64,000 nt of DNA from Meconema thalassinum (GCA_946902985.2 OX336393.1:48793348-48857347), one strand, 5' to 3'. Counted from the stretch's first letter, positions 11,328-22,022 are shown. Translations and numbers: made by a program. Notes: generated from the letters alone by a model not told the origin.

Positions 11328-11609
11328 CAAGCTGCCTTCCGCAGGTCAGCTCCGAATTTTGATAAAATTGTCCAAGTGCCCTGACATCCCCCCTCCCCCG
11401 CAAATGTCAAGTTTATTATTTGCCCAATGATCATAGTGATGCATTATTTTCTGTTGCGTCTGGTTTAGACGCAAACCGTCCCAATGTTTGTCATCATCTG
11501 ATTTAAAATGATGTTTATTCGACCAATCGACAAAGCGACAACAGATTCGTCCGCTGCAGTATCATCTGAATGATGGCGATGATCGAGGAACATACGGCTA
11601 AGTTTTATA
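11328..11609. other. Unassigned interval
   Basis: No feature recognised between the SINE and the 196-bp duplication. Confidence 0.4.
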
Positions 11610-12000
11610 ATTTTAAATGAATATGTCGACTTCGCTGGGGTCTGGCGTTACGTTACGATGACGGGACGAAATGTACCGAGAATGCACTGAGGTGTTAGAC
11701 GTCATAGTACTGCTTGAGTTTCCTCCTTTCCCCGCGCTCTCCGGTGAGCGTGACGTCATCCAGCCAGCTACCTCCTTTGACCTTGTTTTGCACTTGCTTT
11801 TTACCATTTTAAATGAATATGTCGACTTCGCTGGGGCCTGGCGTTACGTTACGATGACGGGACGAAATGTACCGAGAATGCACTGAGGTGTTAGACGTCA
11901 TAGTACTGCTTGAGTGTCCTCCTTTCCCCGCGCTCTCCGGTGAGCGTGACGTCATCCAGCCAGCTACCTCCTTTGACCTTGGTTTGCACTTGCTTTTTTT
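11610..12000 (+). repeat. Tandem duplication of a 196-bp dispersed repeat (family X)
   Basis: Two nearly identical copies (about 11610-11805 and 11806-12000) contain AATATGTCGACTTCGCTGGG, GTTACGATGACGGGACGAAATG, a CTGAGGTGTTAGACGTCAT block and GAGCGTGACGTCATCC. Diverged single copies occur at 24185-24345 and, inverted, at 53585-53730. Each carries TGACGTCA-like palindromes. Nature unknown; it could be the end of a longer transposon. The near identity of the tandem copies indicates a recent duplication. Small frames repeated in both copies are not conserved proteins I recognise. Confidence 0.8.
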
Positions 12001-12499
12001 TACCTTTTTTTTTTTTTTGCTAACGGACTTTGAGTTTACGCAGCATTTGTAGCATTTAAAATGATATAAATTCTAGTCTTTCCGACTGACTATGAGTGAT
12101 TTTCTTTCCCTTGAATACGCCTCTCACGCAGCGTCAACCCTCGGCCGCGATGTGATCCTGGAGCAGCTACCGTCAGGAATATTCTGGAATTTATGTCTCG
12201 ATAGAAAGATTAAATTATAGTTTAATATCCATTATCTTTCCCCATTCAGGGATTGCCATGAGTGGTAGAGAAGCATGTGTCGAATTGTTCTATGCAACTT
12301 AAATACAGTTTCTGAGGATCATAACTGAACCTTGTACTTCACTAACAGCGATGCCTTGAATGAAGCTAAACTTACTCGCAGAAATTTCTGAAGAAATTGC
12401 ATCGACGATCAAACCCATTACCTTAATGTTGTTCAAGTTGTATTTGGACTTCTAGTATGGCATAGCTAAAAGAGCTACAAATCTGAGGTGAGGCCTGCG
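12001..12499. other. Unassigned interval
   Basis: Contains a poly(T) run at 11994-12020 and otherwise no recognised feature. It may hold unrecognisably decayed upstream sequence of the LINE that becomes visible at about 12500. Confidence 0.35.
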
Positions 12500-13133
12500 A
12501 TGCTCTGTACTGCCGATAAGTACTGGCATTTTGGGAGAGTCAGTGGCTAGCTGACTCAATACCCAGTAAACTGAGAGCGATCAAGGGAACTACTCGCATG
12601 TGGCAGAGCTCTTTCTGGTCACGAATGGAGTCTGTCATTTTGTGTAGTTTAAGGATAGGTCATACAAAATCCACCCGCTCCTACCTGATGAGAAGGGAAT
12701 CCCTCCCCCAATTTGTACCTTTGGAGCCGTATTCACCGTGGCCCACATTTTAACCAAGTGTGTGGATCTTGCTGACTTACGAAGAAACCTTGGTTTGCAG
12801 ATGACACTCAAACTTATATTAGCCGATGACGCGGTGGCTGCTGATCGCGTTATCCGCTTTATAAGTGACAGTGGGTTAGGGCCAGCAAGTGCACATTGAC
12901 TCGAAGTCTTGTTCTTTTCTTGAATTCAGATTTTTTTGTTTATTCCGTAATTTTTGTTTTTTATTATAGGCTAATTATTAGTTTTCTTTGTTTTATTAAT
13001 TTTCGATTTTTTCATAATTAGGTGTCCACTTCTAAATTATAAATTCCATTTAAAATTTGTATAGTTTAATCTGTTTAAGAGGGGCAGATGACCTCATAGT
13101 TCCGCCCCTTAAAACCTCAATAACTAACTAACA
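12500..13133 (+). pseudogene. I/Jockey-type LINE 3' end with hairpin and (TAAC)n tail
   Basis: Broken plus-strand frames read CSLRIGHTKSTRSYLMRRES (about 12650-12710) and VAHILTKCVDLADLRRNLGL (about 12739-12798). These match the C-terminal cysteine/histidine region that follows reverse transcriptase and RNase H in I and Jockey-clade LINEs (LRIGHTxxTHxYLL..., xHxLxxCPxxxxLR). Several stops and frameshifts occur. After an AT-rich 3' UTR the element ends with GAGGGGCAGATGACCTCATAG paired with CCGCCCCTTAAAAC, then CAATAACTAACTAAC. That terminal module recurs as 5'-truncated fragments at 10643, 21962, 23903, 38445, 42483 and 62431. The upstream boundary is uncertain. Confidence 0.75.
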
Positions 13134-13136
13134 GAA

Positions 13137-13520
13137 GCCCAAGAGAGAAAGATGGAAGTGGCAGAAATGAGAATGTTACGGTGGATGAGTGGAGTGACAA
13201 GAAAGGATAGAATAAGGACTGAGTACATCACAGGAGCAGTTAAAATGGGTCCCATAAGAAAGAAGGTTCAAGAGAGTAGGCTCCGATGGTGCTGAGAAGA
13301 AAGGAGGACTACGTTGGGAAAAGATTTTGCAATCTGGAAATTGAGGGGTCAAGGAGAAGAGGAAGACCAAACATGAGGTGGGAAGACAAGGTTGCATGGG
13401 ATCTCAGAGAAGAAGGATGGAAGAGGAAGGAAGCATGGGATAGACATTTATGGAAGAGATGAATCCAGCAAAGTAATGCTGACCCTACGTGACGTGGGAA
13501 AAGACTGAAAGGAATAATAA
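13137..13520 (+). pseudogene. RTE-like LINE C-terminal fragment
   Basis: The plus strand encodes EVAEMRMLRWMSGVTRKD-like sequence (VAEMRMLRWMSGVTRKDRIR, then PIRKKVQESRLRW), followed in a shifted frame by GRPNMRWEDKVAWDLREEGW. These are the conserved C-terminal blocks of endonuclease/reverse-transcriptase LINEs of RTE/BovB type (MRxLRWMxGVTRxDxIRNE ... RLRWxGH ... RRRGRPxxRW). The catalytic RT core is absent and the fragment has several frameshifts. Its 3' end runs without a break into the GA-rich satellite at 13560-15830. Confidence 0.8.
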
Positions 13521-13559
13521 GAGTAATATAAATAAGAAAAAGAAGAATAAGGAAAGTAG

Positions 13560-15830
13560 AAGAAGAATTAAAAAAGAATGAGAAAAAAAGAGTAAGGAAA
13601 AGAAAAAGATCGAGATAAAAAGAAAAATAAATTATAAGAAAAGATAAGAAAAAGGAATAGGAGAAAGAAAAAGAATACGAAAGAGAATAAGAAAGAGAAT
13701 AGGAAATAGAATACGAAAGAGAATAAGAAAAATAATAGGAAAGAGAATAAGAAAGAGAATAAGAAAAAGAATACGAAACAGAGTAAGAAAGAGAATCGGA
13801 AAGAGAATAGGTAAGAGAATAGGAAAGGGAATAAGAAAAAGAATAGGAAAGAGAATAAGAAAAAGAATACGAAACAGAATACGAAACAGAATAAGAAAGA
13901 GAATTGAAAAGGGAATAGGAAAGAGAATAAGAAATAGAATACAAAATAGAATAAGAAAGAGAATCGGAAAGAGAATAGGAAAGAGGATAAGAAAAAGAAT
14001 ACGAAAGAGAATAACAAAGAGAATAGGAAAGAGAATAGGAAAGGGAACAAGAAAAAGAATACGAAAGAGAATAAGAAAGAGAATAAGAAAGAGAATAGGA
14101 AAGAAAATAAGAAAAAGAATAGGAAAGAGAATAAGAAAAAGAATACGAAAGAGAATAAGAAAGTGAATAGGAAAGAGAATAAGAAAAGGAATAGGAAAGA
14201 GAAATGGAAAGAGAATAAGAAAAACTATAGGAAAGAGAATAAGAAAGAGAATAGGAAATAGAATACGAAAGAGAATAAGAAAAAGAATAGGAAAGAGAAT
14301 AGGAAAGAGAATAAGAAAAAGAATACGAAACAGAATAATAAGAAAGAGGATCGGAAAGAGAATAGGTAAGAGAATAGGAAAGGGAATAAGAAAAAGAATA
14401 GGAAAGAGAATAAGAAAAAGAATACGAAACAGAATAAGAAAGAGAATCGGAAAGGGAATAGGAAAGAGAATAAGAAAAAGAATACAAAATAGAATAAGAA
14501 AGAGAATCGGAAAGAGAATAGGAAAGAGAATAAGAAAAAGAATACGAAAGAGAATAACAAAGAGAATAGGAAAGAGAATAGGAAAGGGAACAAGAAAAAG
14601 AATACGAGAGTGAATAAGAAAGAGAATAGGAAAGAAAATAAGAAAAAGAATAGGAAAGAGAATAAGAAAAAGAATACGAAAGAGAATAAGAAAGTGAATA
14701 GGAAAGAGAATAAGAAAAAGAATAGGAAGGAGAAATGGAAAGAGAATAAGAAAAACTATAAGAAAGAGAATAAGAAATAGAATAAGAAAGAGAATAGGAA
14801 ATAGAATACGAAAGAGAATAAGAAAAAGAATAGGAAAGAGAATAGGAAAGAGAATAAGAAAAAGAATACGAAACTGAATAAGAAAGAGAATCGGAAAGAG
14901 AATAGGTAAGAGAATAGGAAAGGGAATAAGAAAAAGAATAGGAAAGAGAATAAGAAAAAGAATACGAAACAGAATAAGAAAGAGAATCGGAAAGGGAATA
15001 AGAAAAAGAACACAAAATAGAATAAGAAAGAGAATCGGAAAGAGAATAGGAAAGAGGATAAGAAAAAGAATACGAAAGAGAATAACAAAGAGAATAGGAA
15101 AGAGAATAGGAAAGGGAACAAGAAAAAGAATACGAAAGAGAATAAGAAAGAGAATAAGAAAAAGAATACGAAAGAGAATAAGAAAGTCAATAGGAAAGAG
15201 AATAAGAAAAATAATAGGAAGGAGAAATGGATAGAGAATAAGAAAAACTATAAGAAAGAGAATAAGAAAGAGAATAGGAAATAGAATACGAAAGAGAATA
15301 AGAAAAAGAATAGGAAAGAGAATAGGAAAGAGAATAAGAAAAAGAATACGAAACAGAATAAGAAAGAGAATCGGAAAGAGAATAGGTAAGTGAATAGGAA
15401 AGGGAATAAGAAAAAGAATAGAAAAGAGAATAAGAAAAAGAATACGAAACAGAATAAGAAAGAGAATCGGAAAGGGAATAGGAAAGAGAATAAGAAGAAG
15501 AATACAAAATAGAATAAGAAAGAGAATCGGAAAGAGAATAGGAAAGAGGATAAGAAAAAGAATACGAAAGAGAATAACAAAGAGAATAGGAAAGAGAATA
15601 GGAAAGGGAACAAGAAAAAGAATACGAAAGAGAATAAGAAAGAGAATAAGAAAGAGAATAGGAAAGAAAATAAGAAAAAGAATAGGAACGAGATTAAGAA
15701 AAAGAATACAAAAGAGAATAAGAAAGAGGATAGGAAAGAGAATAAGAAAAAGAATAGGAAAGAGAATAAGAAAGAGAATAAGAAAAAGAATAAGAAATAG
15801 AATAGAAAAAGTATAAGGAACAGGATGAGA
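13560..15830 (+). repeat. GA-rich satellite: 12-bp monomers in ~0.5-kb higher-order units
   Basis: The monomers are variants of AAAGAGAATAAG, AAAAAGAATAGG and AAAGAGAATACG. Marker variants show a higher-order period: the phrase AGAATCGGAAAGAGAATAGG followed by TAAG occurs near 13790, 14345, 14885 and 15365, and AAAACTATA occurs at 14222, 14752 and 15243. That gives four units of roughly 480-550 bp. Because 12 is divisible by three, all three minus frames stay open for hundreds of codons (Ser-Tyr-Ser-Leu or Phe-Leu repeats); these are not genes. Confidence 0.92.
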
Positions 15831-17074
15831 AAATGAAAAAGAGAAAGAAGATGAAAAGTAAAAGAAAAAGAGGATGAGGACGAATATTAAGAGAATGAGA
15901 TAAAGAGCTGGATCATAAAACATACTTTTTGAAGTGTGCACATCTGAAGGCTAATCAATGTTTCCATTGTGAGAGGAGGTTCGATGAGGGTTGGGTACGC
16001 ATAGTATTTCCGGTATCTGAGATTCTGTGCACCTTGTCATGAACCACATACCGTAGTGTTACAAACCTCTGACGATAGTTGATCTGTTGCCGCTGTGGAC
16101 GTTTTAAGACATAGCCAATGAGCACTGATTATTTGAACTGATCCTGGCTGCACAATAAAAACCTGGTTTTAAAACATTTGCTAAACACAGGAGTCTGACA
16201 ACTCATAGATGATTTACCCGGTACATTACACAGTAATGAACTTGTGCACATAGCGAGTTTCCTTTTGCTCTTCGCGGCTCTGTAAGCTGGGAATAAAACA
16301 CCAGTATATATTAAAATACAGTCCGGAGCGCAGGTTAATGCAAATGAACCTGGCCAGACTTTTAAGCACACAGGTGTTTAATTAAACATAATGGCTGGTC
16401 AGGACATAACCTTTCATTAGGATTACTTTTGTGATATGAGAATCTAGCTGACTTAGCAATTCCAACAATGGATATATTTAATTTATAAATATAGACTTCA
16501 CAATATGAAATTGAACGGCATAAGTTTATTTGTATGAAGTCGAGCAAATTGATCGCACGTGATATCGCTTCAGGGATCAAGTGTAGACATTTATCGTATA
16601 TTCCACAAATGTCTCCGTTAATGTTGGTGGTACTGACATTATGTGTGCTCAGCTCTTATCAGTTACTCTTTGATATTAGTTCCACAGTTCACCACTAGAT
16701 GGTGTGTATTCACTTTGTGGACTAGTCTTTTATCTTCGGCTTGTTTTGTATTCTCTGTGTCTCTTTAACAATGTGCAGCCATCTTGTCGTGTAGTGTTTG
16801 TTTTCCTCTTGTTAATATAAATACACACATTGAATTAATCTGCCTTCCGTGTGAATTAAGCGCCTATACAGTCCACTAGAAGGTATAACCATGTTATAAT
16901 TAAACTTTCCATACCTAAACTGTTCTAGCCGGAAATGTATTCAGTGGAGAATCGGGAAGCATTGCGTCAACATTCTGAACAACGTGTAGAAGTGAAATAT
17001 AAAACAGACAGCTCCAACCAAACACTCTTTGGTATTGGCCGCACCATCCTCTCGATAACACAATGTGCACTATT
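15831..17074. other. Unassigned interval
   Basis: The first 80 bases are worn GA-rich satellite edge. The rest shows no family I recognise. Open frames are all under 80 residues and lack motifs. Confidence 0.4.
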
Positions 17075-17083
17075 GGACACAAT

Positions 17084-17417
17084 TAATGAAATGAAAATCC
17101 ACAGCCTGCTTCCAGTCTCTGACCGGGTCAGGAATGGAATGAATGAAGCCCCCATCTAGCGGCGAGGATATGAACTGTGCCGGCTGCCGAGGCCTGACGC
17201 ACTCCTCTGGGACAATGATTAAATGAATGACAGATGAAATGAAATGAAATGATAGTGGAGAGTGTTGCTGGATGGAAATGTTGACAGGAAAAACCGGAGT
17301 ACCCGGAGAAAAACCTGTCTGCCTCCGTTTTGTCCAGCACAGATCTCACATGGAGTGACCGGGATTTGAACCACGGACCCAGCGGTGAGAGGCCGGCGTG
17401 CTGCCGCCTAAGCCACG
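17084..17417 (-). mobile_element. tRNA-headed SINE (family C) with 9-bp target duplication
   Basis: On the minus strand the head reads CGTGGCTTAGGCGGCAGCAC (box A) then GGTTCAAATCCCGG (box B), followed by a body with CTCCGGGTACTCCGG, repeated TTTCATTTCAT, and the tail CTGTGGATTTTC. The 9-bp sequence GGACACAAT flanks it at 17075-17083 and 17418-17426. The same family is at 53019-53341. Confidence 0.9.
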
Positions 17418-17460
17418 GGACACAATGGCTTCAAATTTACATGTATAAAGTGTTCTAGCG

Positions 17461-17702
17461 CAGTGGTGGCCAATAGCATTAACTTTGGGTGCCACACATT
17501 GAGCGTTGAGTACAGTAAGTAGTCGAAAATATTCAGATAATCACATTCTTTTGTTAGTAAGTATTTCTTCCAAAACGCCAGTCCATTTATATACTTTATA
17601 TGCTTTTTAAACTCTTTAAAATCTGAGCTATTTTTAAAGGAACCGCACGAGATTGACTCAAGAGCTGCATTTGGCTCGCGAGCCTCTTTGTGGACACCCC
17701 TG
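17461..17702. mobile_element. Short non-autonomous hAT (MITE)
   Basis: Termini are CAGTGGTGGCCAA and GTGGACACCCCTG; inverted, the latter reads CAGGGGTGTCCAC, the usual Charlie-like hAT end. Imperfect 8-bp flanks TTCTAGCG (17453) and TTCTAGAG (17703) agree with an hAT target duplication. The interior has GAGCTGCATTTGGCTCGCGAG, a common hAT subterminal phrase. Confidence 0.7.
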
Positions 17703-17989
17703 TTCTAGAGTCTTCCATGGAATATCTTTTAATTACCTATTAAGCAGGCTTGTTTGTCGGAAACGACATTTTACTCGGAATACTTCTAGCATTTCACCTG
17801 CTGTAATATAATAGTGCAGTTTGCATATTAAGGCTTTCACGGCCCGGATTATTATATAAATAATTCATGCTTTTGGGCTAATGCCGTGTGTATTTTTAAT
17901 TTAAACCATACGTTTCGGAGAAACCTTGCCTCCTTTTTCAATGGAAATAAACAATGTGGCCAAAGAAAGTATATCAATGAGATTACAAA

Positions 17990-19710
17990 CAAGATGTTCA
18001 GTAAAGAACATATAGCCTACTTTCTCCTAAATGCATGGGTATTGTTTTAACTCTTTGTCCTTTTCAAGGAGTATGATTGAATGTTGGTTGTAGTAGCTTG
18101 TTGAAATACAACGTGCTATAGGGATATTAAACATGAATATGAGGTGCCCTTTGCTAGTGCTACCTCTGTACCAAATTTCGTTCAATTCGGTTTCACCGTG
18201 TTTGAATTGATAGGGGGAATCGATTTGCACACATACTTGGCCACCATCTGCAAACTATTGGGCTGATGTTCTTGCAGTTTGGTCTGAATATGTTTCCCAC
18301 ATAAAGATATGGTGTTGCAAAATTTGGTAGATACTAGATTATTAGGTTGGTCGTAATTACATTTTAGCTTTTAACATTTGGATGGCCGCGATTACGTTTC
18401 CGTCAAGATAGCGGTGATATAAAACATGACACTGAGGTGCCCTTTGCTAGTGCTACCTCTGTACCAAATTTCGTTCCATTCGGTTTCACCGTGTTCGAAT
18501 TGATAAGGGGAATCGATTTTCACACAAAGATGGCCGCCATCCGCAAAATATTAGGCTGATGACCTATTAGTTTGGTCAAAGGATGCTCCCTCCATAAAGG
18601 TATGTTGTTGCTAAATTTGCTCGAGATCGGATGATTAGGCTAATCGTAATTTGATTTAAGCTTTGAACATTTGTGTGGCCGCCATTACGTTTCTGTCAAT
18701 ATGGCGGTGATATAAATCATGACACTGAGATGCCCTTTGCTAGTGCTATCTCTGTACCAAATTTCGTTCCATTCGGTTTCACCGTGTTTGAATTAATAGG
18801 GAGAATCGATTTTGACACAAAGATGGCCGCCATCCGCAAACTATTAGGCGAATGACCTATTAGATTGGTCAAAGGATGCTCCCTCCATAAAGGTATGTAG
18901 TTGCAAAATTTGGTAGAGATCGGATGATTAGGTTAATCGAAATTTGATTTAAGCTTTGAACATTCGTGTGGCCGCCATTACGTTTCAGTCAAGATGGTGG
19001 CGATATAAAACATGACACTGAGGTGCCCTTTGCTAGTGCTACCTCTGTACCAAATTTCGTTCCATTCGGTTCCACCGTGTTCGAATTAATAGGGGGAATC
19101 AATTTTGACATAAAGATGGCCGCCACCCGCAAACTATTAGGCTAATAACCTATTAGATTGGTCAAAGGATGCTCCCTCCATAAAGGTATGTAGTTGCAAA
19201 ATTTGGTAGAAATCGGATGATTAGGTTAATCGTAATTTGATTTAAGCTTTGAACATTCGTGTGGCCGCCATTACGTTTCTGTCAAGATGGCGGCGATATA
19301 AAACATGACACTGAGGTGCCCTTTGCTAGTGCTACCTATGTACCAAATTTCGTTCCATTTGGTTTCACCGTGTTTGAATTAATAGGGGGAATCGATTTTC
19401 ACACAAAGATGGCCGCCATCCGCAAACTATTAGGTTAATGACCTAGTTATTTGGTCAAAGGATGCTTCCTCTATAAAGGTATGTTGTTGCAAAATTTGGT
19501 AGAGATCGGATGATTAGGTTAATCGTAATTTGATTTAAGCTTTGAACATTTGTGTGGCCGCCATTACGTTTCCGTCAAGATGGCGGCGATATAAAACATG
19601 ACACTGAGGTGTCCTTTGCTAGTGCTACCTTTGTACTAAATTTCGTTCAATTCGCATTCACCGTGTTCGAATTGATAGGGGGGGACACACATTCAGAGTA
19701 CACACACACT

Positions 19711-19741
<31 letters not shown>

Positions 19742-19852
19742 ACACACAGACTCACACACACACATACACACACACAGACAGACACACTTTTTTCGCCCTG
19801 TGTTGATCTCATAAGTCTACTTTCATTTTTTGCAAAAATCGAAAGTAGGCTA
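17990..19852 (+). mobile_element. Helentron-like non-autonomous element, copy 4, nested in Penelope arm
   Basis: The 5' end is CAAGATGTTCAGTAAAGAAC, then subterminal AGCCTACTTTC. The 3' end is GAAAGTAGGCTAA. The core has about six units of 292-293 bp (GACACTGAGGTGCCCTTTGC at about 18427, 18720, 19013, 19306 and 19599, plus a worn first copy at 18137). An (AC)n tract of about 100 bp lies at 19695-19790. The intact right Penelope arm gives the empty site: ATTAC followed by six A and TATAG, into which the element went within the A run. Confidence 0.8.
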
Positions 19853-20029
19853 AAAATATAGATAAATTCCTCTGTTCGTCACCAGAGAGCAGCTGCCAGA
19901 AATAACTGTATGGACCATGGTGGAACGGCGGACAGAGTAGTAAGTAACGAGAAGGTAAAGGGGGCGGTGTGAAAATATAGAAACTCCTCGAAGAATGAGG
20001 AGGGAGGGGGGAGGAGTCCGCATGTGAGG

Positions 20030-20776
20030 AGGAAGGCGGATGGCTCCATGGGGCACAGCGTCTACCGTAAGCCAACTCACACTAACCGTTATTTACATGC
20101 GGACTCCCACCACCACCCAGCACAAAAACAAGGAATTATAACAACTCTAGCCAAAAGAGCGGAACGTATTTGTGAGGCATCAACTCTTCAGGAAGAGTTA
20201 CATGCCTTACAAACCATGTTTAAGGGTAATGGCTATAATGAATCCACTATATATAGGTCCCTACATCCCAGAAGGAGGGATAGACAACCTTCTCAGAGCT
20301 CCGACGTGAGAGGAACTGCTTACCTCCCTTATATTCACAACACCACTGACCGCGTTGCTAAGATTCTCCGCAAGCACAAGATAAAAACAGTTTTCGGCAC
20401 TATGACGAAAATTGGTCAACGTTTAGCATTAAACAAAGATAAATTGTCCCCAATACTACAACCTGGGGTGTATGAAGTCCCATGTACTTGCGGAAAAGTC
20501 TACATTGGACAAACAAAACGGTCCATTGCAACTCGCATCAAAGAGCATCAAAGGAACATCCGTCTAAACCAACCTGACAAATCAGCTATAGCTGAACATG
20601 CCCTGTCTTCAGGGCACGATGTATGTTTCAAGGATGCTCATGCGATTGCCCTTGTTAAGCACAACTGGTCTAGAATTATAAGGGAGGCAGTTGAAATTCG
20701 TAAAAATCCCAATAATTTTAACAGAGACACTGGATATCAGCTAAGTACACTTGGCTACCAGTTATTAAGGATCTAG
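20030..20776 (+). pseudogene. Penelope-like polymerase C-terminus with GIY-YIG endonuclease
   Basis: About 248 residues are open from the truncation point to a stop at 20774-20776. The first part (GHSVYRKPTHTNRYLHADSH) is the end of the Penelope reverse transcriptase, followed by a linker with EELHALQTMF. The endonuclease begins near residue 148 of the frame counted from 20024: GVY (148-150), CTC (154-156), YIG (160-162), TRIKEH with the conserved Arg 171, paired His 192 and His 198, and Glu 221. In the family this GIY-YIG domain nicks target DNA and cooperates with the reverse transcriptase. The reverse transcriptase catalytic motifs are missing because of 5' truncation. The ATG at 20024 is not a genuine start. 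The endonuclease itself looks undamaged. Confidence 0.9.
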
Positions 20777-20981
20777 GGAGATAGTTCCTCTCAGTCTCTC
20801 TGTTCTTCACATATTAAAAATTGTACATTTTCCCTCTAGGGCTCAGAGCCTGGATTTGATCTCCTTTGTTCGTCAATGGAGGAGTTTCCATCTGTTTATT
20901 CGCCGTTGACTGTATGACGTTAGGTATCGTTCAGCTACTATTCCCTTTTGTTTATGTTTCCTTATATCCATCTAACCCTCC

Positions 20982-21281
20982 CACCTCCCCCCTCCCTCCT
21001 CATTCTTCGAGGAGTTTCTATATTTTCACACCGCCCCCTTTACCTTCTTGTTACTTACTACTCTGTCCGCCGTTCCACCATGGTCCATACAGTTATTTCT
21101 GGCAGCTGCTCTCTGGTGACGAACAGAGGAATTTATCTATATTTTTTGTAATCTCATTGATATACTTTCTTTGGCCACATTGTTTATTTCCATTGAAAAA
21201 GGAGGCAAGGTTTCTCCGAAACGTATGGTTTAAATTAAAAATACACACGGCATTAGCCCAAAAGCATGAATTATTTATAAA
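20982..21281 (+). repeat. Right arm of Penelope-like inverted terminal repeat
   Basis: Reverse complement of 19853-20015 followed by 17850-17989. Marker blocks are CATTCTTCGAGGAGTTTCTA, GCCGTTCCACCATGGTCCAT, TCTGGCAGCTGCTCTCTGG and GAAACGTATGGTTTAAATT. It is continuous here, whereas the left arm is split. Confidence 0.88.
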
Positions 21282-21734
21282 ATAATAGTGCAGTTGTCAA
21301 TACAGCCTTGGGAACTATCTCGTATAGGAACCAGATTATCAAGAGAAATAGAATAATTTTAGGCTCTTGGTCATTGTGACACGTTCCACGCCAGCGCCAT
21401 CTGTGGCCCATACGTCTCTCAACGAGTTCCATACGACCCAGTAAATAAAGTAGCCGTAAAACTGCCTTCAGCATCCCTTGGTCTATCGAATTTCTCTCTC
21501 TCAAAAGCGAGATGTTTGTCAATTCTTCTATTGTATTTCGTCCAGAGTGTCTATGGGAAAAGTAATTTCCAAGCTTGAAAGGGGAATATCCAAGTCTAGC
21601 TTTATATTTAGATTCGGACAGGTGAGTCACTATGTTGTGGTCCGCCTCGTGGTGTATCAGCTGTCATCGTGGAGGTCGGGGTTTTATTAACAGCTCTGCC
21701 AAGAAACTTCATTTTGGTCTAAGGGCAGGTATAT

Positions 21735-21850
21735 TGGCTTTCACGGCCCGTGTATTAAAACTCAGCAATTTTTCTAGGTTTGTGCCGTGTCTTGTGAAGG
21801 AACGCCTAGGAACACCAAGCTGGATCATCAGCGGACTCTAGGTGTCCGCG
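21735..21850 (+). repeat. Possible terminal fragment of another Penelope-like element
   Basis: GGCTTTCACGGCCCG at 21738 matches GGCTTTCACGGCCCG at 17834, within the left terminus of the Penelope-like insertion. The two then diverge, though GTGCCGTGT here resembles ATGCCGTGTG there. Only a weak call. Confidence 0.35.
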
Positions 21851-21961
21851 CCCGGCCCCCACAGGAGTAGCGAATTGTGCACTGCCTCCCTTCTTATGAA
21901 GCGCACTTGCGCCTCTTTACTGTGCTGCCTTTAACCTCCGTATAAAGGCTTCCAAGAAGAT

Positions 21962-22022
21962 GTTAGTTAGTTAGTTATTGAGGTTTTAAGGGGCGGAACT
22001 ACGAGGTCATCTGCCCCTCCTA
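21962..22022 (-). mobile_element. LINE-tail fragment (hairpin plus TAAC tail)
   Basis: On the minus strand: AGGGGCAGATGACCTCGTAG, CCGCCCCTTAAAACC, then (TAAC)n. Same 3' module as 13080-13133. Confidence 0.75.

Larger units (their letters stand above)
17822..21281 (+). mobile_element. Penelope-like element with inverted terminal arms, split by nested element
   Basis: The 14-bp sequence ATAATAGTGCAGTT flanks the whole unit (17808-17821 and 21282-21295), so it is one insertion. Inside, the left arm (17822-17989 plus 19853-20015) is the reverse complement of the right arm (20982-21281). Between them lies a truncated coding part ending in a GIY-YIG endonuclease (20030-20776). A Helentron-like element (17990-19852) interrupts the left arm. 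Penelope-like elements are known for complex terminal repeats that can be inverted; this copy is 5'-truncated and lacks most of the reverse transcriptase. Confidence 0.85.

Noticed and set aside
13309..15941. Very long minus-strand open frames (up to 769 codons) with Ser-Tyr-Ser-Leu or Phe-Leu repeats
   Set aside because: They are translations of a 12-bp satellite. All three minus frames are open, composition is two or three residues only, and there is no domain, signal or gene context.
20948..21285. Pro/Ser-rich frames downstream of the GIY-YIG region
   Set aside because: They lie in the Penelope-like terminal arm and recur on the opposite strand in the other arm, so they are non-coding repeat sequence.
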